Below are positions 32,522 through 43,955 of a stretch of 64,000 nt of DNA, in pieces (within the stretch, counting starts at the first letter, position 1; every line of letters starts with the position of its first letter). This stretch comes from Ligustrum vulgare (Eukaryota > Streptophyta > Magnoliopsida > Lamiales > Oleaceae): contig OY743181.1 in assembly GCA_963555705.1 (NCBI GenBank), positions 31,686,513 to 31,750,512 of the forward strand. Reading direction: 5' to 3'. The translations under genes and the position numbers were made by a program. The notes below the pieces were generated by a model, which saw only the letters and a program-made list of their open reading frames with translations, made no database searches and had not been told where the DNA came from.

Positions 32522-33136
32522 TCCCCTTCTGTATTTACCTTATTGTTGGGTTTTTGTTTTGTTTGTTGTTGTTGTTATTTTTTTTTTTTTTTTTTTGTGG
32601 CGTCAATGGCGCTATATACTGTAAGTGTAACATTTCAAATTGTAAATGCCTTGATTTTATTAATGAAATGACTTGTACATATTTTGCCCAGTATTTTGGC
32701 AGCAACATTTCAAACTGTTTAAGCATGAATGTTTCCAAGCGCGGATGCCTTGTAATTGTAAATGTCTTGAATTGTATAATAATTCATTCAGATTTTGTCC
32801 GAACTTCCTGTTGATGGCGTGAACATTTCCAATCTATACGCAGTGGTCGTAGTGTAAGTTCACAGGAGTCCTTCGTTTATATAACAATATTTGATTGAGT
32901 TTGAATGCTTCCAATCCGCGGACATCTTTTAAATGTTTTGCACTTAGTGCATGGTTATATGTAGATAGTCCCTAAGATCTGAGTGGTTCGAGGTATTCAT
33001 ACTTACCAGTGAGATCTGATTTTGAAAAACATTTGAACATATCTTAAATCACACTTTGTAAGACCTATGCAAGCGAATTTGTATGAACCCCTTTTTTATG
33101 GTACTAACACACTTAATTCTTACGCAGTGATCGCCG
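32522..33136. other. Non-coding Tat interior
   Basis: Probable 3' UTR of the accessory gene (T run at 32578-32597, AATGAA-type signal near 32660), then AT-rich DNA. Short repeated phrases occur, such as ACGCAGTGRTCG (about 32838 and 33122). No gene. Confidence 0.5.
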
Positions 33137-33144
33137 TGTGGGCT

Positions 33145-33771
33145 TAGAGATGGCAAAAAAATCCGATCCGCCCCGTCGATCCGTCGACCCGATCCGATCC
33201 AATCCGAAAAAATCCCAATCCGTGGATCGACGGATCGAAATTTATGTGATCCGGCCCGATCCGAAAATTCACGGAGCGGATTTGGATCGGGGCTGATCCG
33301 ATCTGCCCCGATCCGCGATCCAACATTTTTTTTTTAATATAATTTTTTTTATCATGTATAAAAATCTAATATGTAAATTTTGTTTAATTTTTGGGAATAA
33401 CCTGCAATCTTTGCATTTTAAAGAAAACACATTTTTCATGTTCTTCATTTGAAAAAAGAATTCCAATAAGTGATGGCAAAAAAACTCGATCCGTTGAATC
33501 TGCGAATTGACCTCTATACGTCTCGTTTCAATAAAATATATAAAATTTAATAAAAAAATAATTTTTCTAAATTTTTTTTAAAAGATTTAATTTAAAATAT
33601 ATTTTAAAAAATTTTAAAAAAAATAATTCGGCGGATCTGTCCACGGATCAGTGGACCGATCCGCCCCGTCCCGACCTGAAATTTGACGGATCGCGGGGCG
33701 GATTCGTATCGGACAAAAAAAAATTCGGGGCGGGACGGATCAGCGTCCGATCTGCCCCGTTGCCAACACTA
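33145..33771. mobile_element. hAT-type MITE filled with GATCCG-like repeats
   Basis: Terminal repeats TAGAGATGGCAA and TTGCCAACACTA (inverted, 10 of 12 match) are flanked by the 8-bp duplication TGTGGGCT (33137-33144, 33772-33779), diagnostic of hAT. The two ends are dense in GATCCG, GGATCGG and CCCCGATCCG; the middle is AT-rich. No transposase frame. Confidence 0.82.
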
Positions 33772-33961
33772 TGTGGGCTTTATAAGAGTCCCTTGTTTTT
33801 AACAACTTTTATGCATAGCGTAGACATATGGTGTTATAACCAAAATAATCTTGGAACTTGCGTTTTTCCATTATGTTTATCTACTCATAAATTGGTATAA
33901 TCTTCAGCGTAGTTCACCCATGATTTTATGAAATCATATGATAATGCTGCAATCATAGAGG

Positions 33962-35168
33962 AGGAATTTGGTTTATTGAAAATAACGACGAAGGTGGTCC
34001 GTGTTCCAAGGATTACATAGAGGTACTCCAGATAGGTCCTCAATCATGTACGTTCCGGGTACCACCTCAGCAAAGACTTGTAAGGGTCTTCCCAGTTAGG
34101 ACCTAAAGTTCCTACTCCTGGTTCCTGTGTTGAAGGAAGAACTTTTTAAGGACCAAGTCCCCAATATTAAAGTGTCGGCTCCTCACCCTTTTGTTGTAGT
34201 AGCGAGCCATTTTCTCATGGTATCTGGTCATTACCACTTGGGAATCGTCCCGTTTTTCCATGAGGAAATCCAAACTGGCCCTTTATGCTTCTTCGTTTCT
34301 CACTTCGTCGTAATGAATTTGATGAAGCGAAGGGATCCCAATTTCAACGGGACATACCGCCTCGGCTCCATATGCCAATGAGAAAGGTGTTTCGCCAGTA
34401 GCGGTGTGCGAGGTGGTTCGAAGCGCCCATAGCACTTGAGGGAGTTCATGTACCCATGCGCCCTTTTTGGATTCCAACTTCCTTTTCAGGGTATTTTTTA
34501 TGGTCTTGTTCACAGTTTCGACCTGTCCGTTGGCCTGTGGGTGATGTGGAGATGAGAATAATTTCTTAATTCTCAAATCGTCGCACAGCTCATCGACGCT
34601 TCTGTTCTTGAACTGTTTCGCATTATCACTAAACCAGTGAGTGTGGTATTCCGAACCGGCATATGACATTCTTCCAAATGAACTTGGTGGTGTTGGCCTC
34701 GGTGATTCTCATCAAAGGTTCCGCTTCAACCCACTTAGTGAAGTAATCAATTGCCACTATCGCAAAGCAATTTTTACCAGCACCCCTAGGCATAGGACCG
34801 ATAATATCAACCCCCCACTTTGTAAAAGGCCAAGGGCTAGTCACCGCAGTTAGTTTGTGATGCGGCTGATGTGGTATGTTCGCGTGTCTCTGACATTTAT
34901 CGCACTTGCGCACGAAGTCATGGGAATCCTTTCGCATAGTAGGCCAAAAATATCCCTGTTTAAGGACTTTCTGTGCTAGCGATAACGCCCCGACATGGTT
35001 GCCACATATGCCCTCATGGATTTCTCTCATTACATATCGTCCTTCCTCTGGACCTACACATCTCAGTAAAGGGGAGGTGTAACTCCATTTATAAAGTAGG
35101 TCATCCAAGAGTACGAAATTCGCAGCGTATTTTTGCAATTTCCGAGCTACCTCTGGCTCGTTTGGCAC
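33962..35168 (-). pseudogene. Tat integrase (frameshifted)
   Basis: The N-terminal HHCC zinc domain is seen as HEGICGNHVG with CDKCQRH. The catalytic core has the D-D-E residues in KWGVDIIGPMP, FSDNAKQF and NGQVETVNKTIK. A one-base insertion near 34640 separates the first Asp from the second. After a stop at 34283 the C-terminal part continues in broken frames (MARYYNKRVRSRHFNIGDLV, then further shifts) to about 33962. Integrase would insert the cDNA copy into the genome; this one cannot be made intact. Confidence 0.88.
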
Positions 35169-35171
35169 TGT

Positions 35172-37142
35172 CTAATGCTTCAAGTATGCGATCAGGGGAT
35201 TCATACAGGATCCCTCTTCTTCTACTGCCAGAATCTCCGGTCCTGGCTCAATAGAAGAAGTCAACATGTGCTCAACTGGGATTAGATTATGTAGCTCTGA
35301 ATCACCGCTGCTTGCTAGTTTGGACAAAGCATCGACGTTGGAATTTTCTGCTCTGGGGATGTACTGTAACTCCATTTTTCCGAAGTGTACAGCCAAATCT
35401 CTTACTTTCTTCAAGTAAGCGACCATAGAAGGTTCTTTAGCAGAAAATTGCCCATTGAATTGACTCACAACGAGCTGTGAATCGCTGTTCGCCACTACAG
35501 ACTTAATCTTCAAAGCTTTTGCAAGTCTTAGCCCAGCTAATAACGCCTCGTACTCGGCAACATTGTTTGAGGCTTTGAATTCAAAGCGGATCGCACCGTG
35601 TAGTTTAAACCCCTCTGGGCTTATTAACAATATTCTCGCACCGGATCGTCCCTCGGCCGAGGAGCCATCAACGAACAATTTCCACTCTTGGCTGTCATCC
35701 GTGTTATCAACCATCTCGACCTCCGGTGGATGTGTGAATTCGACTATGAAGTCCGCCAACGCTGGACCTTTTATAGCGTTCTGAGGCGCATAATGTAAGT
35801 CGAACTGGCTGATTTCTATCGCCCATTTTATTAACCTCCCAGATACGTCTGGTTTTTGCAACACTTGTCTCATGGGAAAGTTGGTGAGCACGCGTATGGA
35901 GTGTGCCTGAAAGTAGGGACGAAGTTTGCGAGAGGCTGTGATTAACGAGAGAGCAAGTTTCTCCATATCTGGGTAGCATGTCTCGGCATCCAGCATGGCT
36001 TTGCTCACATAATATACTGGGAACTGATTCCCATCCTCCTCTCTGACCAACATCGAGCTAACAGCCTCTTTGGATACAGCCAAATACAGGTAGAGAGGCT
36101 CGCCAGCCTTTGGCTTCGATAGCAATGGTGGCCGTCCCAAAGATGCTTTCAGGTCGACGAAAGCCTGCTCACATTCCGGTGTCCATTGGAATCGCCTTCC
36201 CCCCTTTAGGACCTTGAAAAATGGCAAGCATTTGTCAGTGGATTTGGAGACGAATCGATTTAAGGCCGCAATTCTCCCCGTTAAGCTTTGCACTTCTTTT
36301 GGATTTCGAGGCGATTGCATGTTTAACAAAGCATTGATTTTGTCGGGATTAGCTTCGATTCCCCTCTTATTCACCATGAATCCAAGAAATTTTCCAGATG
36401 CTACTCCAAAAGCGCACTTCACTGGGTTGAGCTTCATTCGATATTTCCTCAAAACATCGAAGGCCTCTGACAAATGGCGGATATGATCCGCAGGGACCAT
36501 GTTTTTGACCAGCATGTCATCAACATATACCTCTATGGTGTTTCCTAATTATTCTGAAAACATGCGGTTTACTAACCTCTGATAGGTAGCTCCCGCATTT
36601 TTCAAGCCGAATGGCATAGCTCTGTAGCAATAGAGCCCTCTATCTGTAATAAACGAAGTATGCTCCTCGTCCGATTCACACATGGGGATTTGATTGTACC
36701 CGGAGTAAGCATCCATGAAGCTTAGAAGCTCATGTCCTGCCGTGGAGTCGACCAACTGATCGATCCGAGGTAGTGGAAAGCTGTCTTTGGGACATGCCTG
36801 GTTCAAGTTGGAAAAATCAATACACACCCTCAGTTTCCCATTGTGTTTTGGTACCAAAACAGGATTTGATACCCACTTCGGATAGCGGGACTCTCTGATG
36901 AAGCCATTTTTCAATAGCTTTGTGACCTCGTCTTTCAAGGCCTCATACTTGTCAGAACTCATGGGCCTTCTCTTTTGCCTATGCCCAGGGCTTCGGGGAT
37001 CCAGCTGGAGTCTATGGTAGGCCTCTTTAGGATCGATGCCAACCATGTCACCATGCTTCCATGCGAATACATCGAGATTTTCAAGTAAGAAGATCTTAAA
37101 TTGATCTTTGTATTCAATTGGTGAATCCAATCCGATCTGCAA
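35172..37142 (-). pseudogene. Tat reverse transcriptase and RNase H (one in-frame stop)
   Basis: RT motifs in order: KWVSNPVLVPKHNGKLRVCI, PLPRIDQLVDSTAG, FMDAYSGYNQI, YRAMPFGLKNAGATYQ and the catalytic box YVDDML. A TAA at 36546-36548 splits the domain just before that box; the flanks are in the same frame, so it is a point mutation. The connection and RNase H follow, with WKLFVDGSSAEGRSGA, NNVAEYEALLAGL and ENSNVDALSKLAS. A frameshift near 37143 separates it from an acidic linker (37143-37348) that normally joins protease to RT. The domain copies the RNA and degrades the template. Confidence 0.9.
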
Positions 37143-37357
37143 TTCTTGATTGAATCAAATGGGTCTACACCGAAGCATTCTAACCTTTCGGACGGGGTGG
37201 AGCAATTATCACCTGCCATTCTTGGGTCTAGATCTGCTAAATCCTCTTCCAGTGTCATCGTAACATCCTTACTTCCAGAAGGCCCTTCACCCAATCTTTC
37301 AGGGTCTGGAGCAGCCTCGGCCATGGCTACATCACTAATCATGTTCAAGCTTCGATC

Positions 37358-38185
37358 TTAAAACTTTCGGATTGCATTTGTGTAACAGGCCCGTGATTCA
37401 GTTTGGCTTCCCCTTACAGTTGCAACGCCATGCTCCGTGGGGAACTTCATGCAAATGTATTTCGTATGCGTCACAACCCCCAAGTCAATGAGACCGGGCC
37501 TCCCAATTGAGCCATGATAGGAGGAGATTTTGTCCACAACCAAAAATTCCATGGGGATTCTGGAAAGAGTTGGTGCTTGCCCTACTTCAGTCATAAGGGT
37601 TATAGACCCCCTGGGGGTTATGCTGTCCCCAGTGAATCCATATATTGGGTCCGGGACTGGGATGAGAGGAGTGTTGATCCCCATTTTATCGAAAGTTACC
37701 CCGTAAATTACATTTACCGAGGCACCATCATCCACCATCATTCGTGATAACCCATTCCGGGCCACCACTACCCTGATAACCAACGCATCATTGTGTGGGA
37801 AGTGTACCCCAATGGCATCGTCTTGGGTAAATGTGATAGATTCTGTCCGAGGCACCCCAACAGGGTGCGAATGGATATGGTAATTCACGTTGGCGGGCTG
37901 CTTGGCCTCTCTGATATACCTCTTTTGGGAGTTGTTTGTGCTCCCACCTGGGTGGGCCCCCCAATATTGTGTCGATTTCACGAATAGGGAGGTCGGCCAC
38001 AGGCACAGGTGGTTCACGTGTATCTTTAGCATGCGCCGAGGCGGTATCCTGGCCCTAATTCCTGTCTCTTTGACGATTGTCAATCCTTTCCTTAGTTGAG
38101 TTCTTCCACGGAGCTCTCCTATCAGCTCGGTTGAACTTTTGACCACCGGATTTTTGAGTTCTCCCCGTGTCGGGGGAGAAGTCAC
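37358..38185 (-). pseudogene. Tat aspartic protease region
   Basis: The 275-residue frame carries a retropepsin-like fold of the Tat type: VRVVVARNGLSRMMVDDGAS with active-site Asp, then MEFLVVDKISSYHGSIGRPG in place of the usual LGRP. The active-site triplet is DDG where DTG or DSG is expected, which may be an inactivating change. The first part (before about residue 140) is a gag-pro linker. Frameshifts lie at both ends relative to gag and RT. It would have cleaved the polyprotein. Confidence 0.75.
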
Positions 38186-38287
38186 TTGCCCTCCTCCTCT
38201 GCGCCTTTTGGTCAGCTAACATGTGGATTTCCCTGCAATCTTCTGTTGCGTGACCGTAGTACCTGTGGTAGGCGCAGTAAGCCCCAA

Positions 38288-38636
38288 TCATGGGCTGTTT
38301 CCCACTTCGGCCACTTTCCATCCTCCCTTGGGCCGTGGGAGGATTCTAAGAAGGGGTATTGTAGTGCAAGTGGGGGATAGCTTCCGTGATTTCTGCTGCA
38401 AAGCTAGATCTCGTCTCTGGAAACGGACGTGGCGCTCCACCTCGGTTGTTACCGATCCTATCCTTGTTTCCTCCTTTCTTGAGATTTGCTTCATTTGAAT
38501 ACCCAAGATTGTATCTTCCTTGGGGGTGGTTGTCCCTGGCCCTAGCCATTTCTTCTGATACAATCTCCTCCTTCATCAGGTCTACGAGGGCATTGTAATC
38601 CTTGGTTTCCTTCTTTGGACATCCCTCCAAAACATG
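38288..38636 (-). pseudogene. Tat gag, 3' part (after the insertion)
   Basis: Reads CPKKETKDYNALVDLMKEE, then an Arg/Lys/Gly-rich tail (GGNKDRIGNNRGG). This continues the gag interrupted at 45781. A zinc-knuckle-like part (YCAYHRYYGHATEDC) follows in another frame at about 38200-38270. Separated from its 5' part by the 7.1-kb Athila-derived element. Confidence 0.75.
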
Positions 38637-38641
38637 CTTAT

Positions 38642-38795
38642 TGATAAGTGTGCGTTTTACACACTTATTTAGTTCCTAAATTCGTACTTTAATTGAAAAA
38701 TCGAGCAAATATCTATTTATTTATTTCGTCTATCGTGTGAAATTAGGTAAAAATGCATTTTGAAATAAAATTGTAACTACTTGATAAATTGTGTG

Positions 38796-38826
<31 letters not shown>

Positions 38827-40640
38827 CACTCACACACTCACACACAAAACAGGAAAGTATGGGAAAGAAACCAAGGAACATCAACGCATGGGAGAAGACA
38901 CAAAAGCTGGAGGCTGGAACGTGCTTACCGCTGGAAGCATGGGCAGATGATGGGAGTATGGAAAAAGCAGGCTGACAGGAGGATACATTGGAGATATATT
39001 ATATATACATACAAGCAGGAGGAAAAAGGGGGGAGGCAGCCAAGGGGCTGCGCAGCTTGAGCAACCAGCTATTTCTGGTCGGGTTAGAGATATACAGAGA
39101 AGGGACTGCAGCTAGACGCTGCAGGTGCTGAAACGAAAAGGAAGCAACCTGCTACTCTTGGCCGGGAGTGGAAACCAGAACAGGGAAGTCCGGCTGCTGT
39201 TGCTGCTGGAGACGCAGCTGAGAACTGACAAAAGAAGAGGCGTTGCTGGTGCATAGGAGGCTGTTGCTGGAACAGATTGACAGAGGAGCTGCTGGAACGA
39301 GGTGAAGCAAGCAGGTTCACGGCAGTTGCTGGTGACAGCGGTAATTGCTGCTGCTGGAGACACTGAAATCCACTGCAGGGAGCTGAGGAGAAACCAGGTT
39401 GCACTGCTGAGTTGCTGCTCTGCCGGTGCTAGTTCCTGGTTGCTGGGAGGCTAGTGGTTGTGCAGGAGAGAGGTTGCTGGACTAGCTGCTACCGTGTGGA
39501 AATTGTTGGTTTGTGCTGGTAGGCTGAAGCAAGGAGGAAAAATACTGGACATTGCTGGAGCAGAGCTGAAATCCAACTGGTTTACTGCTGGAACTGCTGG
39601 ACAGAAAGGAAGCTGCTGGTTCTGGACTGATTGATGTGAAGAAGGTGCAGCTGGGAGAGACGCTGGTGGAAGCTGCTGCCTGGACTGCAGTGCTGGACTG
39701 CTAGTGCAGTGTGCTGAGGACGGTGCTGAACAAGGAAGAAGGATGCAGAGATGAGCAGGCTGGAATACAACTAAGGAGGCTGATCTTGGTTGCGGCTGGA
39801 CGCAAGGCTGCAACAGGAAATTGCAATGAACCAGGTTGCGGCTGGACGCAACTCAAGCAGCGAGCCAAATTCTGATTTCAATCTTCAAACTCCGGGTTGT
39901 AATTTTATCATCTATCGCTTTTTCTTCCAACATGTTTAGCTAAATTTTAATGTTGGGATGATTGATGGAATTTAACCTAGTTTGGATTAATTTTAATAGT
40001 TGCTATTTGATTAAATGCTTATTTCATGTGTGTTTGTTATTGAGATTATTACATGTGTTTGCTTGATCACCAAATATGTGTTTTGTGAAGTGTATGATAA
40101 TCGAGAGATATTATGCATTTTAGACCAAATAACAAATGCTCTAGGTTCTTGTTAAGGATAGAGATATACCTTAAACCCTAGATGATCCATTGAGCTATTT
40201 TCACAAAGATTTAATGCAATTGATTGAGCCTTAATCGACATAGAGATATAGTAGGTTAGACCAATTGATTAGGGTTGATTTCACTCGAGAGAGGTAATTG
40301 GCTAAACTTGGAAAATCGGGTCTAACATTGTAAATGAGTAATTTATTAATTTGCATGTTGAGAAATTAATTAGGCAACGGTTAAATGAAATCATGAATCC
40401 CAACCATTTTATCTTTTATTTTCCTTATTTTAATTTAGTTTAACAATCTTTTCTTTAAATTAGAATTTACAAAAATCCAACTTTTAATTGTGTGTTTCTT
40501 TTATTGTTAGAATTGAATTAATTAAAGTTTTATAATCTAAAGTAAACATTCCTCGTGGGATCGACAACCCGGACTCAAAAAGTCCACTTTATTACTTGTA
40601 CGCGACCCGTGCGCTTGCGGTACACTATTTTGAGCGAACA
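38642..40640 (+). repeat. 5' LTR of the mini-gag element (1999 bp)
   Basis: Starts TGATAAGTGTGCG and ends GAGCGAACA. It contains a TA microsatellite at about 38802-38826 and a CTGCTGG-rich stretch at about 39100-39850. Confidence 0.92.
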
Positions 40641-40646
40641 AGTTTT

Positions 40647-40664
40647 TGGCGCCGTTGCCGGGGA
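40647..40664 (+). other. Primer binding site (tRNA-Asp type) of the mini-gag element
   Basis: TGGCGCCGTTGCCGGGGA, six bases after the LTR; identical to the PBS of the array at 1-12930. Confidence 0.85.
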
Positions 40665-40843
40665 ATGTTTTTACTTTGATTATTACTTTAGTTAATTTTA
40701 GTTTTAACAATTTGTAATTATTTTTGTTTTATGTTTTATTTTATTATCTTTGGTTAACCACCACAATTCTAATCTCTCTTGTATTTGGTTTTCTTTCTAT
40801 GCATATTTGATTCTAACATTGGCAAAATAGGAACGCAATTGCA

Positions 40844-41611
40844 ATGAACAATCTCAACATGGGTGATGAATACACGCTTGAAGAATATTCAAGTTGTGAA
40901 CTTTGTTACAAGATGCATTGTAATGGACAATGTTTGTTTTCGGGGAATAGTTTGATTACGTCGAATCTTATTAAGTTTAGACAATATTTGAAATGCCGAA
41001 AACAAGCTATTGATACATTGGATGTGAGTTACATGCTCTTGGGGGATTGTGTACCGGATGATTGGGATGAGGACATCACTCTTGTGGGAGATGGTCCTCC
41101 ACTATTGAATGAGAAGGTACTTGCAAAGTATTACAATGAGCTTGCCAATCTGGATGAAGAGGATATGCTTATGGGGGATGCCATGTATTGGGAAGGATTT
41201 CAAATGTGGGGGTATAACCCACTCTTGGGAATCAATAGGAAAAACTTGTCGTTGCCCATGGATTCAACTTATGGATCGGTCATTCAATCTGAGGAGACAT
41301 CAACTAAAGAAGATGAGCTTGAAGAGAATGACAATTTAATCACAAAAGAATCGCTTGGAGGAGTGGCAATTAATGAGGAAGAGATTAAATCAAATTCTCT
41401 CAACTTCATTGATTGCCCAATAATTGATTTTGTGATTAAGCCACTTGAGGAGGTGCAAGTCTACTTAGTTGAGTTTGAATTGGAGGGAATAGGCAAGTCC
41501 CATGACTTTGCAAGGAGCAAGGTGCAAGTGTTTAGATCAAATGAAGAGTGGGGCAAAGCCAAAAGAAGAAAAATGGGGAAGGCATCAAAAGCTTCATTTA
41601 AAGTGCCGTGA
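40844..41611 (+). CDS. Mini-gag: small acidic protein with one CCHC knuckle
   Basis: The 255-residue protein starts at the first ATG 180 bases after the PBS. Near its N-terminus is CELCYKMHCNGQC, with C18, C21, H25 and C30: spacing CX2CX3HX4C, the same unusual spacing as the Athila gag knuckle (CENCSANHSTENC) in this window. The rest is acidic (for example KEDELEENDN) and I recognise no domain; the last 40 residues are basic (KAKRRKMGKASK). There is no capsid or protease. The post-ORF module follows the stop. An RNA-binding or packaging role for a helper's particles is inference. The frame is intact in a young element, which suggests it is or was recently used. Confidence 0.8.
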   Translation: MNNLNMGDEYTLEEYSSCELCYKMHCNGQCLFSGNSLITSNLIKFRQYLKCRKQAIDTLDVSYMLLGDCVPDDWDEDITLVGDGPPLLNEKVLAKYYNELANLDEEDMLMGDAMYWEGFQMWGYNPLLGINRKNLSLPMDSTYGSVIQSEETSTKEDELEENDNLITKESLGGVAINEEEIKSNSLNFIDCPIIDFVIKPLEEVQVYLVEFELEGIGKSHDFARSKVQVFRSNEEWGKAKRRKMGKASKASFKVP

Positions 41612-41680
41612 AGTGCTTATGCGAAAAGTCGAGCTAATGACTTTAAAATAAGCGCTTAATGGGAGGCAACCCATTCTCTA
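41612..41680 (+). other. Conserved post-ORF module (GGGAGGCAACCCA), mini-gag element
   Basis: AAAGTCGAGCTAATGACTTT then AGCGCTTAATGGGAGGCAAC, matching the block after gag-pro at 1866-1925 and about 8397-8456. Confidence 0.65.
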
Positions 41681-42140
41681 TCCTTTACTTGATTTATTTT
41701 TTTTTTTATTTTTTTTTTTGCATATTATTTACCTTCTTGCATTTTATTTACTTTCTTGCAAATAAATTGGCTAGGTCAAATCTCTATCTTCCATAAGTAT
41801 TTTCCTCAAGTTGGGTATTGTGAAATAGCTCTAATACATTCTCATTTAATTCTAGCATATACTCATATCAAACTTTCAAAGTCAAAATTTGCTTAAAACT
41901 CATTTTTAAATCACTTGGTTCATATTGTCTTTTATCTTCAAGTGTGATTTAATATTGATGTGGATGGGCAAATTACATTGGATTTATGAGTTAGAATTGA
42001 GATGATGAATGTAATTTAAATTTTTGGATCATCACCACTTATTATCTACTTTTTTCTTGTGTTTTCATAGGATGCTCACAAGGTATTCGGTGAAATGCCT
42101 CATTAGAGAAATTTGTGTTCAATTGATTGGAGGTTTCAAC

Positions 42141-42633
42141 ACAAGTTTGGGGGTGGATTGTTGGTGATTGCAATGAGAGTTCAAATACCCAAGACTACTT
42201 ATGAGTTCCCCCACCACTTCTTGGGATGTCTAGTAACTTCTTTCCTCTTACTTTGATTTTATTTTACACATTGAGGACAATGTGCATTTCAAGTTTGGGG
42301 GTGATTTCCTATTGTGTATTGACATGTTAGATAGCCTTGCCGTGGCCAGGATTACTTAGATGTTTAAAATTGTTATTGATTCATGATTTATGACCAATAT
42401 GCTACTTGTGTCTACTTTTACAAAATGCTTATCCATGCAAGATCATATTTATCTTGAGCACAATAGTCATGATTGATTGTTGGTGAAGTTTAGGAATTGT
42501 TGAAGGGTGATGAGGTTAATGGAGTAGAAGAATTAGGTTGTGAGCTTGTATTGTTAATTTTTATCAACCTATCAATGTTTTCCAAAACTCTAAATCTCTT
42601 GATCCTATTTTAAGACAAGTTTGGGGGTGATCG
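42141..42633 (+). repeat. Three internal copies of the PPT motif AAGTTTGGGGGTG
   Basis: AAGTTTGGGGGTG occurs at about 42145, 42291 and 42619, identical to the terminal PPT at about 43697. The 42291 copy follows ACATTGAGGACAATGT. The region between is non-coding. Confidence 0.75.
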
Positions 42634-42788
42634 ACCCGGTGAAGGAGACAGTCTAGATGTGTGGTGATTTCATGCATGTTGGAAATAAATTTTGTGTGGA
42701 GTGTATTTCGCCAAGTATAAGCTAAGTAATGACCGTATGCTAAATTTCTAAGCCCATTTTGATTTTTCCATTGCATTGCCCTATCTCG

Positions 42789-43115
42789 AAGCCTTTTTGA
42801 CTCGAGTAATTAAGCCCGTAGGAGTATCTTGAAACTTGGTGCCTTAAGTTTGAAATTTGGGAGTCATCGGCCGAAAGCTCGCTACATGGGTCAATTAGAA
42901 AGCTTAATGAGTAGGGTACTCTCACACACACTTGAAAAAAAAAAAAAGCACATTATCATTGCATTCGCTTAATAAGTCTACCCCACTTCGTAGCCTTTTT
43001 GACTCGAGTTAATAAGTCCGTAGGGGTATTTTGAAACCTGGTACCCTTTGATCTTAAAACAATCGGGGAGTTTCCGACCTAAAGCTCGCTACATGGGTCA
43101 ATTAGAAAGCTTAAG
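42789..43115 (+). repeat. Pair of direct repeats, same module as 541-822
   Basis: Copies at about 42789-42905 and 43000-43115 share CTTTTTGACTCGAGT, AAAGCTCGCTACATGGGTCA and TTAGAAAGCTTAA. Confidence 0.75.
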
Positions 43116-43708
43116 GGAGTGGGGAAGACACGAGCATTCATCACGTTAGTTTTTAGAAATCATGCATTTGTACTTGCATAAGGGCTTTTAGATTAATAGT
43201 GGGTTTGAATTTCTTAGTATAAGCTTGAATGTCGAAGCACTCATTTAGTGGAGAGTCACCGCATTTCTAGGTTGTCGAGATTGTCGGTAAAACACACCCA
43301 AACTAGAGTGGAAAAAGAAAAGAGTGATTTGAGAGTACCCTCTAGAATTGCATCCCGGGAGAGGAAAGAAAAATATTTATTGGGGGATGAATGTCACGAG
43401 TGAGAAAGAAAAAGAATTGACCACTAATGGTGGGTAGTTTTGACTTGAAACCTCTTTACTCATCAACATTCTCGAAACTTGATTGACAATTGAAAGTGAC
43501 TATGCACACACACACCGATCGAACATCGGATAAGCTAAACTTCTTTTTGGTAGCATTATTTGGAATCATACTTTTGGATTGATTATACAATTTTGCACTC
43601 ATGAGTAATTTGCAAGTCATCTAACATTGTTGATCTATATTCCATATTACTTGATTGCACTAGTAGATAATTTTGCTCGAGACGAGCAAAAGCTCAAGTT
43701 TGGGGGTG

Positions 43709-43868
43709 TGATAAGTGTGCGTTTTACACACTTATTTAGTTCCTAAATTCGTACTTTAATTGAAAAATCGAGCAAATATCTATTTATTTATTTCGTCTAT
43801 CGTGTGAAATTAGGTAAAAATGCATTTTGAAATAAAATTGTAACTACTTGATAAAATGTGTGATATAT

Positions 43869-43955
<87 letters not shown>

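Noticed and set aside
39084..39813. Minus-strand Gln/Ser/Pro-rich frames in the LTR (also 44219-44948)
   Set aside because: Produced by the CTGCTGG-rich tract; no start context or domain, and they lie antisense within an LTR.
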